Source of the DNA: Bacteroidia bacterium
GTDB lineage: Bacteria > Bacteroidota > Bacteroidia > Bacteroidales > F082
NCBI GenBank assembly: GCA_021287165.1
Contig: JAJTAY010000003.1
Location: 1-64,000 of the forward strand
Direction: 5' to 3'
DNA: 64,000 nucleotides
Position 1 is the first letter of the stretch. Each line of letters begins with the position of its first letter. Shown here in pieces: positions 24,658 through 31,746 of this stretch. The notes beneath the pieces are model-generated. The model made no database searches and had not been told where the DNA came from. It saw only the letters and a program-made list of their open reading frames with translations. Both the position numbers and the translations under genes were made by a program.

Positions 24658-25935
24658 TTAGTTTCTGAAAAAAACAGGTTTATACGTGAGCATAAGCCAT
24701 GCCCAGTTGGTGGTATTTTCATAATTACCTCCACGGAGGTTTTGCAGGGTTGCCGTGCCAAACAAATGCGAATAGCCAGCCTGCAGGTTTGCCTGCTCGT
24801 TAATCTTATATTGCAAGGTAAAATCGAGTTCGGTGCCAAGTGAGGCAGGCATTAGCTGCGATCCAGGCCCCGATTTAACAACATCAGCTGCAGCCGAAAA
24901 CATATGTGCCGTTAAGCTGAGTGTGGTATTGCCTTCACGACCCGACAGTCCAAAATACATATCATTGAGACCAACGCTGTTCAGGTGATTGCCAACATAG
25001 AAAAAGTCCATCAAACCATTGAATTTGTGGTTGGTGCCATAAAAAGGATTGAAGCTTTTGTTGATGTAGCCTGTGGGGTCGGCCGCCTTTTCTTTCATAC
25101 TGGTTCCCGAAAGGTGCTCAAATCCAAGGGTTCCGCTGAGTCGGTTGTTGAGTTTATAGTCGGCCGCTGCCAAATAGTTCATGGCTGACAATTTGCGCTC
25201 CGTAACGTCTTTGCCCCCGGTATAATAGAAATTGCCCTGAAGGCTAAGTTTTTTCTCATTGTAGGTGAGCCTTGCACCGGCTGTTTGGCTAAAAACGGTT
25301 TTGTATTTGTCCACTCCGTTTTCCTGATAGAGTTTTTCCATACCATTGTTGAGAAAAAGCACGCTAAGGCCCAATTTGTCGATTTTACGGTTGTACCAAA
25401 GGAATTGCATGCTCTTGTAGCTTCCCGGCAAAGCATAACGAGTACCTGTAAGAAGATCGGCAGTTTGGTTGAAAGCCAGACCAATATGCAACTTAAAGTC
25501 CTTTTCGTATTTAAGCAGCGCCACATCGTGTGCTCTGGCCTGCTGTGCCCACTCCACATTGCCAAGAATGCGCGCATCATCATAATTAAGCTCCTGACGG
25601 CCTGCTTTTATCGAAAATCCATCGGCAAACATCCATTCAGCCCAGGCCTGGTGCAGCATAATGCGGCTTGCCGCTGCTCCAAGTTGAGGCGTTTCGCCCC
25701 ACAACCTGACTTCCTGAACGTTTATTCCTGCCTTAAACTTGTCCGATTTGTGATCGAGATTGAGCCGCGAGCGTTGAGAAATTTGAAATGCAGCCTCATC
25801 GTCGTCGCCCATAAGGGTCTTAAATCCGTGGCGATACTCGGCTCTTGGCCTGAACTCGCCTGAAAACGAGGTTTGCGCGATCGCCAATCCAGGTAAAGCG
25901 ATCGCAACCAATAATGCAGCAAACGTTTTGTTCAT
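24658..25935 (-). CDS. Outer-membrane porin, alginate-export (Alginate_exp) family
   Basis: Protein of 425 residues with a signal peptide (MNKTFAALLVAIALPGLAIA) and a C-terminal-type barrel pattern: RPRAEYRHG, FQISQRSRLNLDHKSD, a WAEWMF...FSIKAGRQELNYDDARILG motif, and a final strand WAWLMLTYKPVFF. This resembles the Alginate_exp family, which in Bacteroidota is used broadly for outer-membrane channels and is no evidence of alginate production. Leads the porin-cupin unit. An AATACCAAAAT site on its coding strand lies 11-21 bp before the ATG and matches a site in the rrf2 promoter. Confidence 0.83.
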   Translation of the reverse strand: MNKTFAALLVAIALPGLAIAQTSFSGEFRPRAEYRHGFKTLMGDDDEAAFQISQRSRLNLDHKSDKFKAGINVQEVRLWGETPQLGAAASRIMLHQAWAEWMFADGFSIKAGRQELNYDDARILGNVEWAQQARAHDVALLKYEKDFKLHIGLAFNQTADLLTGTRYALPGSYKSMQFLWYNRKIDKLGLSVLFLNNGMEKLYQENGVDKYKTVFSQTAGARLTYNEKKLSLQGNFYYTGGKDVTERKLSAMNYLAAADYKLNNRLSGTLGFEHLSGTSMKEKAADPTGYINKSFNPFYGTNHKFNGLMDFFYVGNHLNSVGLNDMYFGLSGREGNTTLSLTAHMFSAAADVVKSGPGSQLMPASLGTELDFTLQYKINEQANLQAGYSHLFGTATLQNLRGGNYENTTNWAWLMLTYKPVFFRN

Positions 25936-25945
25936 AATTTAAGGT

Positions 25946-25956
25946 ATTTTGGTATT
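25946..25956. promoter_or_regulatory. Candidate Rrf2-family operator upstream of the porin gene
   Basis: ATTTTGGTATT (plus strand) lies 11 bp before the porin start codon, inside GGTATTTTGGTATT, a direct repeat of GGTATT with 8-bp period. The reverse complement of the same 11-mer overlaps the rrf2 -7 box. A perfect palindrome GTTTATAAAC lies further upstream (25985-25994). Confidence 0.4.
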
Positions 25957-26010
25957 AGTTTTCTTCTATATGAATACGAAAAACGTTTATAAACATTAAA
26001 ACATTCAAAA

Positions 26011-26409
26011 TCAGAGATAATCGGCCAGGGCGTTGCTCTTAAGGTGGTCGCGGAAGTCCTGCGTCATTTTGCGTGTGACATTGTCCATGATGCAGCGGTC
26101 GAACGGGCAGATGTGCTTGTCGTGCGGGCAACTTGTCACCTCAATTTTCCCTTCGATGGATTCATAAATCTCAAGCAGGCTGATGTCCTTTGGATGCCGT
26201 TTAAGGGCAAATCCTCCACTGGGGCCGCGGTGCGATTCCAGGAAACCGTCCTTCACAAGCCTCTGAAAAATCTTGGCCACATGGTGTTTTGAGCTGTTGG
26301 TAATTTCAGCAATCTGCATCACATTGGTTACGCCCTCGTTTTTGGCAACGACAATCATGCCGTGCAGGGCAATGGAAGCAGCTTCGGTGAGTGTTACGAT
26401 TTTTGTCAT
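26011..26409 (-). CDS. Rrf2-family transcriptional regulator with three-cysteine iron-sulfur motif
   Basis: Regulator of 132 residues: winged helix-turn-helix at the N-terminus (LTEAASIALHGMIVVA, then HHVAKIFQRLVKDGFLESHRGPSGGFAL) and a C-terminal segment with Cys-x6-Cys-x4-Cys (SCPHDKHICPFDRC), the expected ligands of an iron-sulfur cluster as in NsrR and IscR. The cysteine spacing differs from both E. coli IscR and NsrR, so the sensed signal (nitric oxide, oxygen, redox) is not assigned. Transcribed toward the porin-cupin genes, 75 bp upstream of them. Its own promoter carries the shared motif over the -7 box, consistent with autorepression. Confidence 0.9.
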   Translation of the reverse strand: MTKIVTLTEAASIALHGMIVVAKNEGVTNVMQIAEITNSSKHHVAKIFQRLVKDGFLESHRGPSGGFALKRHPKDISLLEIYESIEGKIEVTSCPHDKHICPFDRCIMDNVTRKMTQDFRDHLKSNALADYL

Positions 26410-26426
26410 CGCCTTTTTAGTAATTA

Positions 26427-26437
26427 AATACCAAAAT
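26427..26437. promoter_or_regulatory. Candidate Rrf2 operator over the rrf2 promoter
   Basis: AATACCAAAAT on the plus strand, the exact reverse complement of the 11-mer upstream of the porin gene, overlapping the rrf2 -7 box (26432-26439). Confidence 0.4.
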
Positions 26438-26461
26438 TATCCTCTTTTTGGGAATAATCAA
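26432..26461 (-). promoter_or_regulatory. Promoter of the rrf2 gene
   Basis: On the minus strand TTG (26461-26459), 19-nt spacer, TAATTTTG (26439-26432); 22 nt before the ATG at 26409. Confidence 0.6.
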
Positions 26462-26480
26462 GCACTTGGGCGAAAAAATT

Positions 26481-27608
26481 TTACCTGATGAGGAATTTTT
26501 TCTTTAAGCCATCACTGGTAATCAGGATATAAGCGCCTTTTCGCTCCATCGGGAGACTGAGCACAGTGCCAGCTGTCGAGGTTTCGTAAGCGAGCCTTCC
26601 GTTGATATCAAAGATTCTGATGTTGCGGTAAAATGCATCAGGCATAACCACTTCGAGCAAGGATTCCTGCTGCCGAATGATAAGATTACGGTCATTGCCT
26701 GCCAGCAGTCCATCATTTCCGGATATGATGCCATTGATGCTGTATTGCCGGAAAAACCTCCAGATTTCGGCGCTGGCACTAAAATCCATATTCGTGACAT
26801 TAATATTAATTGGGGCGCCGGGCCAGGAATGCCCTCCTCCAATCACCTTGTAATGAATGATCTGCGTCCCATTAGTTCCGCCAGTATAGGTGTGACGCTC
26901 AGCGGTGCAACCGTCGTTGGGGTTAATGTCGGGCAATTGATATATTTCCGGGGTAGCGGAAGTACCGTTAAAGCCTACCCAATAATTGAGGAGGTTTTGC
27001 ACCGGAGCGAAGAAGAAATTGCCAAGATAAGGCACTGTGGCGTCGGCTGTGCCATGAATCTGCATGACCGGAAGGGGGCGGGCCGGCTGACAGGCTCCCA
27101 GATTTGTTACCGTCATGGTACCGGTAACTGAGGCGATGGCGGCTATTCTGTTGCCTAGCTGGCAGGCCAGCTGAAAGCTCATAAATCCGCCATTGCTCAT
27201 GCCAGTGGCATATACCCTTGATTGATTGATGTTTAGCTGAGTCGAAAGCGTATCGATGAGTGCCGAAAGGAAGCCTACATCGTCCACAGTTGATGTTCCA
27301 AAAGTATTCCAGTGCAGGGTATTTGAAAAGTCGGGCGTTCCGTTGGGGTGGACTATGATAAAGCCGGCAGTGTCGGCTATAGGTTTAAAGTTGGTGTAGA
27401 GCTCCTGCTCAATATTGTTCGATCCGTAGCCGTGCAGATTGATAATCAGCGGAGCAGACAAAGTAGGATTATAAGCCGGAGGAACGTAAACCCTGTAGGC
27501 TCGCTGCAGGCCTCCGTGCATGAAACTGCCTAAAATGGTGTTCTGTGTTCTGGCGTTTTCTGCTGTCAGAAGCAAGAATAAGATCAAGGCTATTGTTATG
27601 CTTTTCAT
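26481..27608 (-). CDS. Secreted PHB-depolymerase/feruloyl-esterase-like hydrolase with T9SS C-terminal tail
   Basis: Exported alpha/beta hydrolase of 375 residues. Signal peptide (ITIALILFLLLTAENARTQ); hydrolase domain of the LpqC/poly(hydroxyalkanoate) depolymerase group with INLHGYGSNN as oxyanion region, nucleophile Ser in GMSNGGFMS, Asp in HGTADATVPY and His in GGGHSWPG. The last ~75 residues form a type A sorting domain of the type IX secretion system (NIRIFDINGRLAYE...LPMERKGAYILI...KKKFLIR). The protein should therefore cross the outer membrane and be released or surface-attached. A -7 box lies 20 bp upstream of the start. The natural ester is unknown. Confidence 0.87.
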   Translation of the reverse strand: MKSITIALILFLLLTAENARTQNTILGSFMHGGLQRAYRVYVPPAYNPTLSAPLIINLHGYGSNNIEQELYTNFKPIADTAGFIIVHPNGTPDFSNTLHWNTFGTSTVDDVGFLSALIDTLSTQLNINQSRVYATGMSNGGFMSFQLACQLGNRIAAIASVTGTMTVTNLGACQPARPLPVMQIHGTADATVPYLGNFFFAPVQNLLNYWVGFNGTSATPEIYQLPDINPNDGCTAERHTYTGGTNGTQIIHYKVIGGGHSWPGAPININVTNMDFSASAEIWRFFRQYSINGIISGNDGLLAGNDRNLIIRQQESLLEVVMPDAFYRNIRIFDINGRLAYETSTAGTVLSLPMERKGAYILITSDGLKKKFLIR

Positions 27609-27627
27609 TCGTTTGGCTATCGTGCAA

Positions 27628-27635
27628 CAAAGTTA
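27628..27635 (-). promoter_or_regulatory. -7 box of the secreted esterase gene
   Basis: TAACTTTG on the minus strand, 20 nt upstream of the ATG at 27608. Confidence 0.45.
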
Positions 27636-27664
27636 ACATTATCGGCTGTCCTGCTGTTAAGGGA

Positions 27665-28123
27665 TCAGCGTTCAGTAACGAAGTAGCGTGTGATCACTTT
27701 TTGTCGGTATTTGAAAATGGCTTCAACTTTACTGCGGACCAAAAGCGTATGAACCATTTGGCCTAGCCACCCAAAAGGCAATGCATAGCTAACGATATCT
27801 GTCATTTCCACACCGCCATCCACCTGCACAAAATGGTGCTCATGGTGCCACATTTTGTAAGGGCCTATGCGTTGTTCGTCCACAAAGAACTTTTGATCAG
27901 CTACGTGTGTGATCTCAGTTACCCAAAGCATGGGGATTCCAAAAAGCGGTTTCACTTTGTAGGCAATAATCTGACCGGGATACATCCTGCCTTCACCACC
28001 AGCCACAATGTCGAAACCCATGTGTTCCGGGGTGATTGCTTTCAGGTTTTTCGGAGCGCTGAAAAAGTCCCAAACCGTTTTGATGTCAGCTTTGATGAAG
28101 GTTTTTTCGATGAGTTGGTACAT
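27665..28123 (-). CDS. SRPBCC (START/Bet v1-like) family protein
   Basis: Single-domain protein of 152 residues with the helix-grip pattern of SRPBCC proteins: an opening strand and KTVWDFFSAPKNLKAITPEHMGF, the P-loop-like AGGEGRMYPGQII, MTDIVSYALPFGWLG and a long C-terminal helix VEAIFKYRQKVI. Resembles the subgroup annotated as cell-division-inhibitor/ligand-binding proteins without proven function. Cytoplasmic. Upstream of and collinear with the esterase gene, with a 56-bp gap. Function not assigned. Confidence 0.78.
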   Translation of the reverse strand: MYQLIEKTFIKADIKTVWDFFSAPKNLKAITPEHMGFDIVAGGEGRMYPGQIIAYKVKPLFGIPMLWVTEITHVADQKFFVDEQRIGPYKMWHHEHHFVQVDGGVEMTDIVSYALPFGWLGQMVHTLLVRSKVEAIFKYRQKVITRYFVTER

Positions 28124-28257
28124 GCATAATGATTTGAAAATAAAACAAGTGTGTGGCGATAAAAGTTTGCCATGTCAAGACTCTTGTTTGTTAAAAAACC
28201 TTAGCATGGAGAGCGCAATGCTTTGCGGGGATTAAATAATAATCGGGTTACGACAAT

Positions 28258-28289
28258 TTGAGCTTGTTTTCAGGCAATTTCTATCTTTA
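28258..28289 (+). promoter_or_regulatory. Promoter of the MFS sugar transporter
   Basis: TTTG with its TTG at 28258-28260, 21-nt spacer, TATCTTTA (28282-28289; one mismatch to TAnnTTTG), 22 nt before the ATG. Confidence 0.5.
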
Positions 28290-28311
28290 TGGCTCAATTT
28301 AACCATCACTT

Positions 28312-29667
28312 ATGCACGCTAAGAAACCCCGCTTATCTTTCTGGCAGATCTGGAATATGAGTTTCGGATTTATGGGTATTCAGATGGGTTTTGCCCTTCA
28401 GAACGCCAACGCCAGCCGCATTTTGCAAACTTTCGGCGCCGACGTTGAACACCTGTCGTGGTTTTGGCTGGTTGCACCCCTCACCGGGATGATTGTTCAG
28501 CCCATCATCGGACATTACAGCGACAGTACTTGGAACCGTTTGGGGCGTCGAAGGCCATATTTTCTGACAGGCGCTGTTTTGGCTTCCATCGGCCTGATCC
28601 TGATGCCCAACTCACCCATGTTTGCGCATTTTCTACCTGCCTTGTGGGTGGGTGCAGGTATGCTGATGATTATGGATGCGAGTTTCAATATTGCCATGGA
28701 GCCTTTCAGGGCGCTGGTGGCCGACAAATTGCCTTCGGATCAGCGAACACTGGGATTTTCTGTCCAGACACTGCTCATAGGTATTGGTGCAGTTGTTGGC
28801 TCGTGGCTTCCCTATATCATGACTAACTTATTCGGATACAAAGAATTGGCAGCAGAAGGACAGGTGCCATTTAGCCTTATCTTATCATTTATTGTTGGTG
28901 CAGCAGTATTGTTAACGACGATCATTATCACCGTTAGCACTACTTCGGAATACCCTCCGGAAGTACAGGCATCCTTCGACGATCATCAGGAAGCCGAGCA
29001 TGAGTCGTCGGGCAGCTTCTTCGATATTTTCCGCGATTTCGCCCACATGCCCAAGACAATGCGGCAGTTGGGTGTAGTACAGTTTTTCTCGTGGTTTGCC
29101 CTGTTTTCGATGTGGGTATTCACCACTCCTGCCCTTGCCGAGCATGTTTGGGGGCTTCCGGCTGAGGACAGGCACTCTGCCGCTTTCAACGAAGCGGCTG
29201 ATTATGTTGGGGTTATCTTTGGGGTGTACAACCTTGTTGCCGCCATGTTTGCCATGATGCTTCCAGTGATAGCAGCTAAAGTGGGCCGAAAGATGACGCA
29301 CAGCATTTGTTTGACACTTGGAGGTCTGGGGCTTATTTCAACGGTTTTCATTACTTCGCCTGAGATGAAATGGATGCTCAACATCAGCATGGTAGGCGTG
29401 GGCATCGCATGGGCTTCGATACTGGCTATGCCGTATGCTATTCTGGCCGGCTCGATCCCTACACGAAAAATGGGTGTTTATATGGGTATCTTTAACTTCT
29501 TCATCACCTTCCCGCAAATTGTGAATGGTATTTTCGGCGGACCGATCGTGAAGCATTTCTATCACGGCCACGCCATTTATGCGCTGGTTACAGCCGGCAT
29601 TATGATGATTCTTGGGGCTTTCTCGGTGATGTTCGTCAAAGACGTCGACGACACGGTTGGCCGTTAG
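28312..29667 (+). CDS. MFS transporter, SLC45/maltose-sucrose type
   Basis: Inner-membrane carrier of 451 residues with about 12 helices. The motif between helices 2 and 3 reads GHYSDSTWNRLGRRRPY, diagnostic of the SLC45-like glycoside-H+ symporters, and is followed by MEPFRALVADKLPSDQR. The central loop (about 205-245) is acidic. Bacterial relatives import maltose, sucrose or related alpha-glucosides. It converges on the glgB-amylase operon, which acts on alpha-glucans, so uptake of maltose or malto-oligosaccharides is a reasonable inference. Ends in a shared bidirectional terminator. Confidence 0.87.
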   Translation: MHAKKPRLSFWQIWNMSFGFMGIQMGFALQNANASRILQTFGADVEHLSWFWLVAPLTGMIVQPIIGHYSDSTWNRLGRRRPYFLTGAVLASIGLILMPNSPMFAHFLPALWVGAGMLMIMDASFNIAMEPFRALVADKLPSDQRTLGFSVQTLLIGIGAVVGSWLPYIMTNLFGYKELAAEGQVPFSLILSFIVGAAVLLTTIIITVSTTSEYPPEVQASFDDHQEAEHESSGSFFDIFRDFAHMPKTMRQLGVVQFFSWFALFSMWVFTTPALAEHVWGLPAEDRHSAAFNEAADYVGVIFGVYNLVAAMFAMMLPVIAAKVGRKMTHSICLTLGGLGLISTVFITSPEMKWMLNISMVGVGIAWASILAMPYAILAGSIPTRKMGVYMGIFNFFITFPQIVNGIFGGPIVKHFYHGHAIYALVTAGIMMILGAFSVMFVKDVDDTVGR

Positions 29668-29685
29668 TCAGTAACATAGACGTTG

Positions 29686-29716
29686 AAAAATGCGGGCGCT
29701 ATTCGTCCGCATTTTT
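29686..29716. terminator. Bidirectional terminator between the MFS gene and glgB
   Basis: AAAAATGCGG (29686-29695) pairs perfectly with CCGCATTTTT (29707-29716) around an 11-nt loop. A/T tracts on both sides serve both strands. The right arm lies inside the last codons of glgB. Confidence 0.75.
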
Positions 29717-31738
29717 CATTTCAACGGGTCGGAGCACAAGGGCAGCACGGTTGACGTTGTAGATTTTCATGCAGGGCTGACCGTCTATGTTCAAATAGGA
29801 AGGATAGCTGAGTGTAGTGTCAACGCGGCCAAGTCCGCCATAGGCAGGATCGTCGGTGCTGAGAACAATTTCGTAGTCGCCAGTTTCGCGCAGCGGTATC
29901 TCATAGTCGGGTATGGCATCGGTAGGATGCCAGTTGAATACAAAAATGTGCCGGTTTCGCTCAAAAACTATGGTTTTGTGCGCTTCGTCGGTCAGTAATT
30001 TCCATGGCGGAAGCGCAAGCATGATGTTGTCGTTTTTGACAAAGCTTATCATTGCCCTGTCGAAATCGCTGAGCCAGTGATATTTAAGATAATCCTTTTC
30101 GACAAGCGACCATTGACGGCGGGCATGCTTGTAGCTCCAGCGGTTGCCTTCGCGGGGGAAGTCGATCCATTCGGGATGTCCGAACTCATTGCCCATAAAA
30201 TTGAGCCAGGCCTCACCGCCAAGGGTGATGGTAAACAATCGAATCATTTTGTGCAGGGCAATACCCCTGTCGATGATCAGACTTTGGGTTTCCTTGCTCA
30301 TAAAGAAGTACATATCCTTGTCCATGAGCCTGAAAGCGATGGTTTTGTCGCCCACCAGCGCCTGGTCGTGCGACTCGGCATAGGCTACTGTTTTAGTGGT
30401 AAATAGTCGATTGGTCATGGTATGGAACATCTCCTCCATGTTCCATTGCTCGTCGCTGTAGTCTTTTAGATACTTAATCCAGAAATCGGGAAGTCCCATA
30501 CCAAGACGGTAATCGAAACCTATACCGCCGTCTTCGACTGGATTGCAGAGGCCAGGCATTCCGCTAACTTCTTCGGCTATGGAAACGGCACGTGGGTTAA
30601 GCTGGTGGATCAGGGTATTGGCCAATTGCAGGTATGTGATGGCGTCGTATTCCACCCCATCATAGAAGTAGTGTTCGGGGCGGTCGAACTGCACACCATG
30701 TCCGTGGTGGAAATATATCATGGACGTAACGCCGTCGAAGCGATAACCATCGAATTGAAAATCGGTAAGCCAATAACGGACATTGCTCAGGAGCAGTTGC
30801 ATTACTTCGTCCTTGCCATAGTTGAAGAGTTTCGAGTCCCATTGCGGGTGATCGCCCCTCGGACCAGGGTGTGTATACTGATAGTCGGTACCATCGAAAA
30901 GGTTTAGTCCTTCACGCGTGTTTTTTACCGTATGCGAATGAACAATATCCATAATTACAAGCAAACCAAGCTTATGCGCCTCGTCAACGAGCTGCTTGAG
31001 CGCTTCGGGCGTGCCAAACCTTGAGCTGGGCGCAAAGAAGTTGCTCACGTGGTAACCAAACGAACCATAATAGGGATGCTCGGCAATGGCCATGAGCTGG
31101 ATGGCATTATAACCTGCTTTTACAATTTTGGGCAGGATGAGCCGGCGAAACTCGTCGTAGGTGCCTACGCCCTCCTTTTCCTGCGCCATTCCCACATGGG
31201 CTTCATAGATGAGCAGTGGTTCACCGGGTTTGAGCACAGGAGCTTTATGCCTGAACTTATATGGTTTAGGAGGACACCAAAGTTGCCCGCTGAAGTCTTT
31301 TGTAAACTCGTCCTGTACCACCCGCTTAATGTAGACCGGGATACGTTCGTGCTCGCCGATCTGACTTTGGACGATAACCTTGATCAGGCTTTCGTGCACA
31401 AAGCTTCCGGCATAAGTTTGGTCGTCGAGAAAGAGCTCCCATATCCCTCTGCCATTGTTGACGAGCGGATGGCTGTATTTGTTCCAATTGTTGAAGTCGC
31501 CCATCAGAAACAGCGCTCTGGCATTGGGTGCCCACTCGCGGTACCACCAGCCTTTGCGCACTTTGTCGTAATTGAAACCGAAGGTTTCGTCTGCTCTTGA
31601 GAAGGCTGCAAGGCTTCCGTAAACGCTGTTGATGTAGGCAAGACGGCTGCGATAGCGTTCAAAGCGCTGTTCGATGGCTTCGCTCACCGGCTCGAGCCAG
31701 GGGTCGTCGGCCACAAGTTTTATTTTGCTCACTGACAT
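29699..31738 (-). CDS. glgB: 1,4-alpha-glucan branching enzyme, eukaryote-like GH13_8 type
   Basis: Enzyme of 679 residues that cuts alpha-1,4-glucan and re-attaches it by alpha-1,6 bonds in glycogen synthesis. An N-terminal CBM48-like module (WAPNARALFLMGDFNNW) precedes the GH13 barrel. Catalytic Asp lies in YRFDGVTSMIYFHHGHG, Glu in SIAEEVSGMPG and the third Asp in YAESHDQALVGDKT; the all-beta C-terminal domain ends ALVLRPVE. The motif around the nucleophile is that of animal, plant and some Bacteroidota enzymes (subfamily 8), not the E. coli GlgB subfamily 9. Second gene after the amylase, 8-bp gap. Its 3-prime end overlaps a terminator. Confidence 0.92.
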   Translation of the reverse strand: MSVSKIKLVADDPWLEPVSEAIEQRFERYRSRLAYINSVYGSLAAFSRADETFGFNYDKVRKGWWYREWAPNARALFLMGDFNNWNKYSHPLVNNGRGIWELFLDDQTYAGSFVHESLIKVIVQSQIGEHERIPVYIKRVVQDEFTKDFSGQLWCPPKPYKFRHKAPVLKPGEPLLIYEAHVGMAQEKEGVGTYDEFRRLILPKIVKAGYNAIQLMAIAEHPYYGSFGYHVSNFFAPSSRFGTPEALKQLVDEAHKLGLLVIMDIVHSHTVKNTREGLNLFDGTDYQYTHPGPRGDHPQWDSKLFNYGKDEVMQLLLSNVRYWLTDFQFDGYRFDGVTSMIYFHHGHGVQFDRPEHYFYDGVEYDAITYLQLANTLIHQLNPRAVSIAEEVSGMPGLCNPVEDGGIGFDYRLGMGLPDFWIKYLKDYSDEQWNMEEMFHTMTNRLFTTKTVAYAESHDQALVGDKTIAFRLMDKDMYFFMSKETQSLIIDRGIALHKMIRLFTITLGGEAWLNFMGNEFGHPEWIDFPREGNRWSYKHARRQWSLVEKDYLKYHWLSDFDRAMISFVKNDNIMLALPPWKLLTDEAHKTIVFERNRHIFVFNWHPTDAIPDYEIPLRETGDYEIVLSTDDPAYGGLGRVDTTLSYPSYLNIDGQPCMKIYNVNRAALVLRPVEMKNADE

Positions 31739-31746
31739 GGGATTTT

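Noticed and set aside
24658..25935. Alginate-export porin as evidence for alginate production
   Set aside because: No alginate synthesis genes are nearby and the family name covers many unrelated Bacteroidota porins.
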